DNA of 64,000 nucleotides from NCBI GenBank assembly GCA_963732335.1, contig CAVSZO010000041.1, forward strand, positions 1 to 64,000, given 5' to 3'. This DNA comes from Desertimonas sp963732335 (GTDB taxonomy: Bacteria; Actinomycetota; Acidimicrobiia; Acidimicrobiales; Ilumatobacteraceae). Numbering within the stretch: position 1 is the first letter of the stretch; each line of letters opens with the position of its first letter. Both the position numbers and the translations under genes were made by a program. Shown one piece after another: positions 27,495 through 35,343 of the stretch. The notes under the pieces were generated by a model. It was not told the DNA's origin, made no database searches, and worked only from the letters and a program-made list of their open reading frames with translations.

Positions 27495-27549
27495 CATCCG
27501 ATACCAACATCCGATACCAACATCCGATACCAACATCCGATACCGCGCA
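27495..27549 (+). repeat. 13-bp tandem repeat, about four copies
   Basis: The unit CATCCGATACCAA is repeated three times in full and once in part. It lies about 55 bases after the helicase stop and before the second long repeat, in non-coding DNA. Confidence 0.85.
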
Positions 27550-27750
27550 CCGCACGCGTCCGAGACCGCCGGCTCGATGCGCTACCGAACGACGACCGGC
27601 GCTGTTCGGCACGCGGCATGCGCCACAGGTGACGGGCCGAGCGGTTGCCATCGGCGAGGAGTGAGCTTCTCAGAGTCGATGCGATGACCACGCCGATCGC
27701 CGAATCGGAGCGGATCGAGCGATACCCGACGGCCACCCGTCGACCCATGG

Positions 27751-28717
27751 ATAACGGCAGATCTGGGCGGCCTGGTAGGAGCACTCGCAGTCCGACGCGG
27801 TGTGGGTACGAAACGCCGAGTCCGTACGGCCCGGTAGCAGGCGCCTCAGTTCGCGATCGGCTCCCGGTCGCCGTCCAGCCAGGCGTCAAGGCTGCGGTGT
27901 CTCCAATTCCCGGCCATCGTTTCGAACACCGTGCGCGTCACTTGCGGCGCTTGTCTTTGCGACTCTCCCACCAGCTAAGCACCGTCGCCGTTCCAGACAT
28001 CAATGCCGCTCCCACGGCATCGTCAACGCGCTCACGCGCGCGCTCATCGAAGCGAGTCGCTCACGCTCTTGCTCAGCAGCCATGACGGTCGCGGGCCATG
28101 CTTTGCGCCAGGTTGACAATGTCGAGCTGGCGACGTATCCGACCGATCCTTGCTCCGCCGGAATAGTCGTACTCGTGCGATCGCTCTTCGCGATGGAGGT
28201 TCCCGACCAGAAAGCGGTGGACGTCGCTCAGCCATGACGATCGGCTCAGCTCGTCGAGTAAGCGGTCCCGCTCACGCTTGAGCCGTCGAACCTCCCCCAG
28301 GAGGGCGTCGAGTTCGGGACCACCAACCCATTGGGCCCGTTCCTCGAGCGGTCTGGCGGCATCCTGGAGTTTGGCGATCTCCAACGGCTTGTCGGCGCAT
28401 GTGAGGAACGCTCGATCTCCTCGTCCGTTAACAAGCGCTCCGGTCGCAGGACTCCATTGCATCCCGGCTGGTGGTGGAGCATTGGCAACCCGGTCGGCCG
28501 CGCAAACGGCACACACGTCTTCCACGACGTCAGATGCCATGCTCGCACACGTTGCGCACGCCTCACTTTATCCCAAGCGTGCGACGGGTTAAGCAGGGTG
28601 CTGAAACTCGGTTGAGCGTGCTCACGATCGGCGGCCGAATCGAAGGACTGACATCCAGGCCCCGAAAATGGTCGCCGGCCCACGACCGGCACCGCGCTCG
28701 CGCACAGATTGCCCGGT
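27751..28717. repeat. 967-bp direct repeat, copy 2
   Basis: This is the partner of 20768-21734, in the same orientation, about 7 kb away. It differs by scattered substitutions and by one- to three-base indels. It ends in the same CACAGATTGCCCGGT. Confidence 0.85.
28073..28540 (-). CDS. Hypothetical coiled-coil protein, repeat copy 2
   Basis: The 155-residue frame reads MASDVVEDVCAVCAADRVAN, then MQWSPATGALVNGRGDRAFL, and the same helical middle LDALLGEVRRLKRERDRLLD and VHRFLVGNLHREERSHEYDY as in copy 1. Compared with copy 1 it has a one-base insertion that removes the CEHGIYV start, a compensating loss that joins the two halves, and a changed C-terminus. I do not recognise a family. Cysteine pair plus coiled coil suggests a small DNA- or protein-binding factor of the element. 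Confidence 0.45.
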   Translation of the reverse strand: MASDVVEDVCAVCAADRVANAPPPAGMQWSPATGALVNGRGDRAFLTCADKPLEIAKLQDAARPLEERAQWVGGPELDALLGEVRRLKRERDRLLDELSRSSWLSDVHRFLVGNLHREERSHEYDYSGGARIGRIRRQLDIVNLAQSMARDRHGC

Positions 28718-29012
28718 AGGGAACATCATCGACGAGGAGTCGGTTAACCACGCCGGACCCACCCAGAACGGCTCGGTCGCGCCGTGCCGTGCCTCGTCAA
28801 GCAGCGGTTGAGCGATGCCCCTGCGTCTCGTTCGGGAGTCGATCCGCGCACAGAACGTGACCGAACTCGGCGACACGGGCTGATACGGGGCGGGAACCAG
28901 ACGGACGACGTGTAACGAAACCCTCCATCAGACGGCATCGGGCGGACTGACGCGCACCCAGCTGAACGCTTCGGTCGATCTCAATGTCAAACCGGCTCGC
29001 GTGCGGGGCTCA

Positions 29013-30299
29013 TCATTGCTTCGTCGAGCGCGACATCGGTGTGTCGAGCAGCTTGGCGGCGAGCTCGGCGGTCTTCATCGGACGATCGCCGAGGCTGGCC
29101 ACGTAGCCAGATGTGGTCGTCGGGCTGGCATGGCCAACGTGCCGGGCGATGTCTCCGATGTCGGTGCCGGCGGTGTAGAGCGTCGTCACGACGGTGCGGC
29201 GGCCCGCATGCGTGCCAAGGCGCGTCGCATCGATCCCGATTTGTTCCGCCGCGCGCCGCAGCAGCTTGTCGATCTGTTGCCGAGCGACGAGGCGGCCATC
29301 GGGTTGGGTGAACACTGGATCGACGACGACCGATTCGTAGGTGTGGGTTTGCCACAGCGGCCCGGCCGCCAGACGCTCCTCCGCCTGTCGCTTCCTCCAC
29401 GCTCGCAACCGTTCGACCGTGCCGGCGGCGAGGTGGTGCACACCCGTGGCGCCAGCGGTCTTCGTCGGGCCAAACGTTCGGCCCTCAGCACTGTCGACGA
29501 CCGCCCGGCGGACGCGCGCAGTCCCGGCCTCGAGGTCGATGTCGGACCACGCCAGGCCGAGAACCTCGCTCACTCGCAGGCCGACCGTGAACAGGATGGC
29601 CACCACGGCGCCGTAGCGGTGCCGATCGGTCTCGTTGATCAGGCGGGCAACCTCTTCCGAAGCCAGCACCCGCCCGGCTGACCGGGCGACTCGCGGCGGC
29701 TTGACTCGGTCGACCGGGTTGGTGCGGATGAGGCCGAGGTCGACTGCGGCGTTGAACAACTGGCGAACGGTGGTGCGGGTGTCCGCCACCGTCGTGGCAG
29801 ACAGGATGCGGCCGTCCGGCCGCGGTGTCGTCAGGAGCCACGTCTGCCAGTCGGCAACCTGCTCGGCGGTCACGTCGTTGATGGCGAGCTCGGCGAGCGG
29901 TCCGAGTCGGTGGAGGCGCTCCTGGTACTTGATCACGGAGCCGGCACGCAATCGAGCTGCGTGCGTGCCGAGCCACCACGTGGCGAACTCCGCCACCGTC
30001 GTCGTTTCACCGAAACGCCTCGAACGAGGCGCTCGATCGACAGCGTCAGCGAGCGCTTCGTCTCTTCGGTGAATTACCTCGTCACGGGTAGGTGCCGACA
30101 CTGCGCGCTCGCGCCCCGACACCGGGTCCCGGTACGTCGCTCGCCAGTGCGCCCGTCGGATGCGGACGCGGCCGTCGGACAGAGCCGTTCGTCGCTCGGG
30201 AACGTGGAACACGCTGCCGGCCCGGTTGCCGGCCTTGTTGACGACGACGTACGTGCCGTCCTCGCGCCGCACCCGTTTGCCAGTCGGCTTTCGTGGCAT
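29013..30299 (-). CDS. Tyrosine site-specific integrase of the tRNA-Ser(TGA) element
   Basis: The 428-residue protein has an N-terminal arm-binding region (basic, 1-100), a SAM-like core-binding domain (AEFATWWLGTHAARLRAGSV to WQTWLLTTPRPDG) and the catalytic domain. Catalytic residues are the Arg in GLRVSEVLGLAWSDIDLEAG, THAGRR for His-x-x-Arg, VGHASP for the second His, and the Tyr of TTSGYVASL. It lies 170 bases from the tRNA 3' end, which is its attachment site, and reads away from it. Arm-type repeats between the gene and the tRNA overlap its promoter region, so integrase may repress itself. Confidence 0.9.
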   Translation of the reverse strand: MPRKPTGKRVRREDGTYVVVNKAGNRAGSVFHVPERRTALSDGRVRIRRAHWRATYRDPVSGRERAVSAPTRDEVIHRRDEALADAVDRAPRSRRFGETTTVAEFATWWLGTHAARLRAGSVIKYQERLHRLGPLAELAINDVTAEQVADWQTWLLTTPRPDGRILSATTVADTRTTVRQLFNAAVDLGLIRTNPVDRVKPPRVARSAGRVLASEEVARLINETDRHRYGAVVAILFTVGLRVSEVLGLAWSDIDLEAGTARVRRAVVDSAEGRTFGPTKTAGATGVHHLAAGTVERLRAWRKRQAEERLAAGPLWQTHTYESVVVDPVFTQPDGRLVARQQIDKLLRRAAEQIGIDATRLGTHAGRRTVVTTLYTAGTDIGDIARHVGHASPTTTSGYVASLGDRPMKTAELAAKLLDTPMSRSTKQ

Positions 30300-30345
30300 G
30301 TCCCCGGACCTCCTCGCGCGGCTGTGCGAGACACCTTAGCGGTGC

Positions 30346-30369
30346 CGAGGACAGTAACGAGGACAGTAA
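30346..30369 (+). repeat. Tandem arm-type repeats next to the integrase start
   Basis: CGAGGACAGTAA occurs twice without a gap (30346-30357 and 30358-30369), about 45 bases upstream of the integrase ATG and 100 bases from the att core. A single copy lies inside the left end. Confidence 0.55.
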
Positions 30370-30468
30370 CGCTCCAGGAACGCCGGTGAACGCCGAGACA
30401 CCGCAATAGACATCTACCAGGTAGTACGTGAACATTGGTGGACGTCGGCAGACACCCGAACACCTGAA

Positions 30469-30487
30469 AGCGGAACGGGAGGGATTC
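30469..30487 (+). repeat. attR: 19-bp att copy within tRNA-Ser(TGA)
   Basis: This copy of AGCGGAACGGGAGGGATTC includes the discriminator base, acceptor 3' strand and part of the T-arm. It is the functional tRNA side of the 19-base direct repeat shared with 14225-14243. Confidence 0.72.
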
Positions 30488-30554
30488 GAACCCCCGGGCC
30501 TTGTGGGCCTCCCGCTTTCAAGGCGGGTGCATTTGTCCGCTCTGCCACCGTTCC
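30471..30554 (-). tRNA. tRNA-Ser (anticodon TGA)
   Basis: The acceptor stem pairs GGAACGG with CCGTTCC. The anticodon stem-loop is CCCGC-CTTGAAA-GCGGG with TGA in positions 34-36. A long variable arm (GGCCCACAAGGCC) marks a class II tRNA, and the T-arm GGGGG-TTCGAAT-CCCTC is complete. No CCA is encoded. It reads UCA codons. The integrase gene and attR lie at its 3' end. Confidence 0.93.
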
Positions 30555-30652
30555 GTCGTTCGAGGCTATCGACCTCGCTGCCCGAGGATTGGTGAGCGGA
30601 GCGTGCAGGAATCCGCACGCTGGGCTCACCAATCGCGAGCAACACTGCTGCG

Positions 30653-31483
30653 GTGGATCGCGGCGCGCTGATCGAGTGGATCGCGCGGACGTGGGCCGGC
30701 AATGCCGCCGCTCACGCTCGCGTCCTCGCCATCCAGGATCGCTCGTGGGGCACGGAGGTGTTCGATCTCGCCGGTGGTTGCGCCGTGCTGTGCGGGCCCG
30801 GCCTGTACGTCAACCGGGCCCTGGCGATGGGACTGTCTGGGCCGGTCGCCGGTGACGACTTCGAGCTGCTCGAGGAGCGCAGCGCCGCCGTCGGGGTGCC
30901 GCCTTCGGTCGACGTCGTGCCGACGGCCGACCGCAGCATCACCGAGCTCGCCGCGGCCCGTGGCTACGGAGTCCTGCGGTTCCTGACGACACATATCCGC
31001 CGACTCGAAGCCGATGTGCGCGAGCTGTCGAGCGATCCGTCGATCATGATCGAGCGCGCCGATGGCGAACTGCTCGGCGTCTGGCAGGACATCGCTGCGG
31101 CCGGCTTCGGAGTCGACGAGGGCGAGCCTCGGCGGGCGAGCGACGCCTTCGCCAAGGCAGCGGCGGACGTCGACGAGGGCGGGTTCCTGCTCGCCCACGA
31201 CCGTCGCGACGGTCGCCCACTGGGTTGCGCCAGCGTCACGATTCGCGACGGGCTGGCCACCCTCGGGGCGATGACGACACTGCCGTCCGAGCGCGGACGC
31301 GGCGTCCAGGCTGCCCTCGTCGCCCATCGCCTGCGCCTGGCGGCCGAGGCCGGCTGCGACCTGGTCGCCTCCTCCACCGTCCCGGCGAATCCATCGGAAC
31401 GCAACCTGGCCCGCGCCGGGTTCCGTCCGCTCTACGAGACCGTCACGCTGGCCAGGGAACCTCGGGAGAGCGGAAGTAGTTGA
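30653..31483 (+). CDS. GNAT-family N-acetyltransferase
   Basis: The 276-residue protein ends in a GNAT core: GGFLLAHDRRDGRPLGCASV for the central strands, GAMTTLPSERGRGVQAALVA with the acetyl-CoA loop RGRGVQAAL, and the final NPSERNLARAGFRPLYETVT. The first half looks like a diverged, partly degenerate second GNAT-like domain, so this may be a double-domain member. Start is GTG 30653. The acceptor is unknown. It stands alone between tRNA-Ser(TGA) and a convergent beta-hexosaminidase gene whose end overlaps it by about 40 bases. Confidence 0.82.
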   Translation: MDRGALIEWIARTWAGNAAAHARVLAIQDRSWGTEVFDLAGGCAVLCGPGLYVNRALAMGLSGPVAGDDFELLEERSAAVGVPPSVDVVPTADRSITELAAARGYGVLRFLTTHIRRLEADVRELSSDPSIMIERADGELLGVWQDIAAAGFGVDEGEPRRASDAFAKAAADVDEGGFLLAHDRRDGRPLGCASVTIRDGLATLGAMTTLPSERGRGVQAALVAHRLRLAAEAGCDLVASSTVPANPSERNLARAGFRPLYETVTLAREPRESGSS

Positions 31484-32967
31484 CGCCGGCGATCTCCCAT
31501 CGGGGTCCCTGGGCAGCGAGGCGGAGGCGGTAGTCGTCCCACAGCAGCGCCGCCGCCGGCGACCAGGAGATCTCGGCGATCCCGGCAAGGCGCGGGAACG
31601 CCATGTACTCGGCGGCCGCGAGGTCACCCGTCGTCTCCGACCACAGTGCCGATTCGACGCCGAGGATCGACGCCTCGTCGACGCCGTCGATCAACGTTGC
31701 CGGCTCCCACGCATAGGACGCGCTCGACGGGAACAAGGCCGGCCCACTCCAGCCCGAGGGGTGTGTCCCCGTCGTACTTCATGTCGAGGTAGACGTGGTT
31801 GCCCGGCGACAGGATCAGCAGGGCGCCCTGGGCGACGGCGCGGCGGGCGAGGCCGGTCGCCTCGTCCTGGCCGACACCCCAATACTGGACGACGCTCCCC
31901 GGGGGCAGCACGGCCTGGGCCCCTTCGTGCCACATCACCGGCGCCCGCCCGCGTTCGATGACCAGCTCGGCGGCTCGGGGTACGAACTCGAGGAAGTCGT
32001 CGCGGGAGGTGCCGATCGCCTCGTCGCCGCCGATGTGGATGAACCGCCCCGGCTCGGCGGTGAGGGCGTCGAACACGTCGCCGAGGAACGCGTAGGTCGA
32101 GCCGGCCGACGTACACAGCGAGACCTCGGAGATGCCACCGTGGTGGAACGGAGGGGGAGCGACGCCGTCGCAGCTCAACTCCGGATAGGCGACGAGGGCG
32201 GCCGATGCGTGGCCGGGGCCGTCGATCTCCGGGACGATCTCGATGAAGCGCTCGGCGGCGTGGGCGACGATCCGTGCGTAGTCGGCCGGGCTGTAGAACC
32301 CGCCTGGGCCGCCGTCGATGTCGCTCGGTCCGCTGATCTCGGTGAGCCGTTGCCAGCCCGGCACCGTCAGCCGCCACCCCTGGTCGTCGGTGAGGTGCAG
32401 GTGCAGGACGTTGACCTTGTACAGCGAGATCAGGTCGATGTAGCGGAGCACGTCGTCGACCGCAAAGAAGTGGCGGGCGACGTCGAGCATCGTCCCGCGG
32501 TAGTCGAAACGCGGACGGTCGTTGATCTCCGCCCCACCGACCGTCCACGGCCCGGGCTGCACCTCCGTGGACTCGACGGTCGCGGGGAGCATCTGGCGCA
32601 GGGTCGTCAGCGCTCTGAAGAAGCCAGCCGGCGTGCCGGCACTGATGCGCACGCCGACCGAGTCGACGTCCATGGTGTAGCCCTCGGCGCCGAGCTCGGC
32701 GGACGTCGCGGCGGTGAGGACGATGTCGCCCTCGACGGGATCGCCCCCCAGGGGGAGAGCGAATCCGGTCGAACGGCGCAACCACACCGCGAAGCGCTCG
32801 GCGACCGCGGTGACGGCGGGATCGTCGGCGACGACCACGATCCGGGCGGCTCGGATCAGTTCGAACGTCTCGCCGGGCAAGGCCTCGTAGGAGATTGGCG
32901 CAGGGATGATGCTGTGGGCCACCGGCCGCTCACCATTGTCGGCTGCCTGACTATTGGTCGTCGTCAT
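31443..32967 (-). pseudogene. GH20 beta-N-acetylhexosaminidase split by one frame shift
   Basis: The main frame (from ATG 32967) has a GH20 N-terminal domain (IIPAPISYEALPGETFELI), then the catalytic barrel: DYRGTMLDVARHFFAVDDVL, LHLHLTDDQGWRLTVPGWQR, EIDGPGHASAALVAYPEL and GRFIHIGGDEAIGTS with the Asp-Glu pair used in substrate-assisted catalysis. After GLEWAGL at about 31735 the protein continues in another frame: FPSSASYAWEPATLIDGVDE and VESALWSETTGDLAAAEYMA through 31443. A one-base change joins them into about 507 residues. The product would remove terminal GlcNAc or GalNAc, probably in the cytosol since no signal is clear. The break may be an assembly error. Confidence 0.75.
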
Positions 32968-33020
32968 GGCGGACATCGTGGCCGCCACCGCCATGGCGAG
33001 TGCAAAACCGGCGCTTGTTC

Positions 33021-33085
33021 GCAGCGGAGAGGGTGGGATTTGAACCCACGGACCACCTTGCGGCGGTCACCTCCTTAGCAGGGAG
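33021..33085 (+). repeat. attL: 65-bp fragment of tRNA-Ser(GCT)
   Basis: The sequence from GCAGCGGAGAGGGTGGGATT to CTTAGCAGGGAG equals 38548-38612. It covers the acceptor 3' strand, T-arm, variable arm and anticodon arm, and then stops, so this copy is not a functional tRNA. Confidence 0.88.
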
Positions 33086-33280
33086 CTTCGTCCTGTCCGC
33101 ATCACACCTAACCAGAGGCCACATCTGCGGTCAAGCCTGCGGTTCCTGCCATGGAAGCGCCATGGAAGGGGCGGATATCACCCACTGACACTTCCTGCGT
33201 ACCGTTGATGCCGGGGATAGAGCTGTCCCCAGCCACCGCAGCCACGCTGCGGCAATCGTGGGTTATCCCCAATCCACAGC

Positions 33281-33303
33281 ACCTACTACGACTATTAGTA
33301 GGT
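33281..33303. promoter_or_regulatory. Inverted repeat ACCTACTA-N7-TAGTAGGT, operator-like
   Basis: Perfect eight-base arms surround seven bases in a non-coding stretch just inside the left end. Close upstream is TTATCCCCA (from 33263), one base from a DnaA box. A repressor or replication-initiator site is possible. Confidence 0.4.
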
Positions 33304-33383
33304 GCATGCGACCGCACACGCACAATAAGCCCTGGTCGTTCGTGGTGTATCACCCATGTGCTGGACTAGTCGTGAACAGACAA

Positions 33384-33412
33384 GCCCCCGGAGGCCTAGA
33401 ACCTCCGGGGGC
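33384..33412. terminator. 11-bp hairpin near the left end of element 2
   Basis: GCCCCCGGAGG pairs exactly with CCTCCGGGGGC around the loop CCTAGAA. On the minus strand it is followed by CTTGTCTG. It looks like a terminator for leftward transcripts of the element. Confidence 0.6.
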
Positions 33413-33485
33413 CAGTGAAACCCCCCAACCCTGAGCAGGAAGAAGGTCCAAGGGTCAAGTACCGAAGCCAGACGCTGATGTCACG

Positions 33486-33569
33486 GTGGCGAAGTTCTCC
33501 GCAGTCGCCATCGTCGTCGCCGCCGCCCTCACGGCGGTCGCCAACGTGGTCGTTGCGTTGGTCAGGTGA
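33486..33569 (+). CDS. Possible 27-residue membrane peptide
   Basis: GTG at 33486 opens MAKFSAVAIVVAAALTAVAN VVVALVR, then a stop. The segment is a clean single transmembrane helix with a basic end, which is unlikely by chance in this composition, but there is no obvious ribosome binding site. No family is known to me. Confidence 0.35.
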   Translation: MAKFSAVAIVVAAALTAVANVVVALVR

Positions 33570-33687
33570 CCGCCGTACCAGGCAGCTCCCCGACAGCGAC
33601 AGGCGCAGGATGCGTCGAAGCGATCTCGTCTTAGCGGATCGGTTGGCCCGTACCGGCGACATCGATGGGGCCGATCATTTCGGGGGT

Positions 33688-33849
33688 TCAGCCGGTGGAG
33701 TGGGCAGGCAGCGCAGCCCAGTTCCGGCTGCCGTCACCGATCTTGGTCACTCGGCCAACGGGGTCGTAGCCCCGCTGCCCCTTCGCTAGGACCAACGTGG
33801 CCGAATCGACCAAGGCGTAGGCCTCGTTGCTCACAAGGATCTCTGCCAT
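33688..33849 (-). CDS. 53-residue protein of unknown function
   Basis: The ATG at 33849 has AAGGAAG at ideal distance. The product is MAEILVSNEAYALVDSATLV then LAKGQRGYDPVGRVTKIGDG and SRNWAALPAHSTG. The segment VGRVTKIGDGSRNWAALP recalls the short repeat found in phage structural or tail-associated proteins, where GD-G-x-x-W precedes a proline. It starts one base after the stop of the gene upstream (TGAgATG), so the two are coupled. I do not recognise a precise family. Confidence 0.6.
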   Translation of the reverse strand: MAEILVSNEAYALVDSATLVLAKGQRGYDPVGRVTKIGDGSRNWAALPAHSTG

Positions 33850-33850
33850 C

Positions 33851-34036
33851 TCACTTCCTTCCTGTTTGTGTTACGCCGCCGTCGTTGCGACGACGGATGC
33901 GACCTCCCGACAACTTCTGCCACGCTGCTCGCTGGGCAGCCGTCCAGAAGGAGCTGGGCCGAAGTCCTAGCTGCTCCTGAGAGGCCAGAGCGGCCGGGGT
34001 GCTGCGTTGCCCTACTGGGCTGGCCAGCACGTCCAT
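33851..34036 (-). CDS. 61-residue hypothetical protein coupled to the 53-residue gene
   Basis: The frame reads MDVLASPVGQRSTPAALASQ, EQLGLRPSSFWTAAQRAAWQ and a basic tail KLSGGRIRRRNDGGVTQTGRK. Its last codons contain the ribosome binding site of the next gene, and stop and start are one base apart. No clear RBS precedes its own ATG and the first 20 bases oppose a NUDIX remnant on the plus strand. No family is recognised; the coupling is the main support. Confidence 0.45.
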   Translation of the reverse strand: MDVLASPVGQRSTPAALASQEQLGLRPSSFWTAAQRAAWQKLSGGRIRRRNDGGVTQTGRK

Positions 34037-34215
34037 AGAGACGAAGGCGGGTGGGAGTACACCACGTACGTGTTGGAAGTCGCCGCCCCGTTCAACACGT
34101 CACCGAACTGGGGAGGTCTCCGAAGTCGCCTGGGTTCACCATGATGAGGTAGAGGAGTACGACCTACACCCAGACTTCGCCTCCGCCTGGAAGTCTCAGG
34201 CACTCCGACTCGGTA
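34028..34215 (+). pseudogene. NUDIX hydrolase C-terminal remnant with a frame shift
   Basis: One frame gives HVHRDEGGWEYTTYVLEVAA PFNTSPNW. After a shift at about 34110 another frame gives GEVSEVAWVHHDEVEEYDLH PDFASAWKSQAL. Together they match the last half of NUDIX hydrolases (the W-x-Y-T-T strand, then E-x-x-W-V and a D-E-V/L-H-P helix). The NUDIX box itself is not found upstream, so the gene is truncated as well as shifted. Confidence 0.55.
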
Positions 34216-34260
34216 GTCGGTCTAGCGTTGCCGTACTTCCAGTGATTGAGGGGGAGCAGC

Positions 34261-35291
34261 ATGATTGCGACAGCACTTGCAGCAGCCATCCTGGTGATGA
34301 CGACACCACCGACCGACCCGGCCGCTCCTCCCCCCGATGATCTCGCTGCCGTCCACGCTCACTGCATAAGCGATGACATCCTCCAGGCGTACGTCCTTGG
34401 ACATGATGCGTTCGTAGGCGAGATCTATCACGGCGGCTTGGCCGAGGCAGGTGAGAGTTTGTCGATGACGCCCGAGGAGTTCGTCCGAGAACTACTCAGT
34501 GAGACCTTCAATCCCGCCGAAGCGACGGTGACGATAGGCGGCGCATGGGACGACGACAGTGATTACGGCACCAGCGAAGGTGGGTTCCTCCTGGGCTCGT
34601 CTACGACTGCCTGTCCGACGCTCTGGAGATGCCGGAGCGTGTGCGGAACCACGTCGCCTCCACCCGTGCCCTCGACGGAATCCAGGAGGACGACTGGAAC
34701 GGCTACAGCGCTCAATGGTCGTACCACCCTGATGACGGCCTCAGCATCACGATCTGGGTGACCGACCCATCCGAGCTACCTCTGGCGACGGTTCCGCCGA
34801 TCACCTTCGACCCGCCCGTAACACTTGTCCCGCCGACGACATCCACGACGCCCGTGACGACGAGTGCGTCAGCTACGACGATTGCTCCGGTCACGACCGA
34901 CCCGGCCGAGAACGCCTTCCAGATCATTCTGGTCAGCAACCCGGGCTTCGCCCAGGTGATCGTTACGGCCGGCAAGCAGAGTCAGCTTGAGGGGGGCAGC
35001 TTCACGGTGTTTGCTCCACCCGACAGTGCCATTCCAGCCGAGATACTCAATGACCCGACACTTGCTGCCCAGTTCGTAGACGGCTACGTCGTCGATGGTG
35101 CGCTCGATGTTGCGGGACTGGAAGCGCAAGGTCAGGTCGAGACGCTGGGTGGTCAGGTGTTGGTGATCGCCGGTGGAACGGTGACCGCCGAGGATGGCAC
35201 CGCCGTTTCGATCACCACCGCCGATCAGGCGGCAACGAACGGGTTCGTCCACGGCGTCAGCGGCTTGTTGTTCGTGCCTGAGGTCGGCTAA
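34261..35291 (+). pseudogene. Secreted fasciclin-domain protein, frame shift at about 34600
   Basis: GGGGGAG precedes the ATG at 34261. The first frame encodes a signal peptide (MIATALAAAILVMTTPPTDP) and a small acidic domain with two cysteines up to GGFLLG. A one-base shift leads to LVYDCLSDALEMPERVRNHV in the second frame. That continues into a Thr/Pro-rich linker (PPTTSTTPVTTSASATTIAP) and a fasciclin-like domain: FTVFAPPDSAIPAEIL, GQVLVIAGGTVTAEDGTAVS, ATNGFVHGVSGLLFVP. Full length would be about 343 residues. Fasciclin domains mediate adhesion at the cell surface. Unusual cargo for a small integrative element. Confidence 0.68.
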
Positions 35292-35343
35292 CGGATCCCC
35301 GGTTCGGTTAGGCGAGTCGGGTCAATCCGGGGCGACGACCGAG

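Larger units (their letters stand above)
14225..30487. mobile_element. Integrative (probably mobilizable) element in tRNA-Ser(TGA), about 16.3 kb
   Basis: The borders are a 19-base direct repeat at 14225-14243 and 30469-30487; the right copy is the 3' end of the tRNA-Ser(TGA) gene. The integrase lies inside, 170 bases from the right copy, and 12-base arm-type repeats occur inside both ends. Inside are two toxin-antitoxin pairs, two small excisionase-like helix-turn-helix proteins, a MobF relaxase-helicase (frame-broken), a flavoprotein, a GrpB-family protein and a Ski2-like helicase. Two 967-bp direct repeats bracket the last three. No type IV secretion genes are seen, so transfer would need a helper. 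Confidence 0.72.

Noticed and set aside
27495..27549. Possible CRISPR array
   Set aside because: The units are 13 bases with no spacers, so this is a simple tandem repeat. No cas genes are in the window.
33025..33113. A second tRNA-Ser(GCT)
   Set aside because: The copy breaks off within the anticodon arm and has no 5' half or acceptor 5' strand. It is the att fragment of element 2.
33108..33353. 81-residue minus-strand frame inside element 2
   Set aside because: No ribosome binding site; it overlaps the operator-like inverted repeat and the end of the att fragment.
33396..33662. 88-residue minus-strand frame inside element 2
   Set aside because: It overlaps the hairpin at 33384-33412, has unnatural composition and no start signal.
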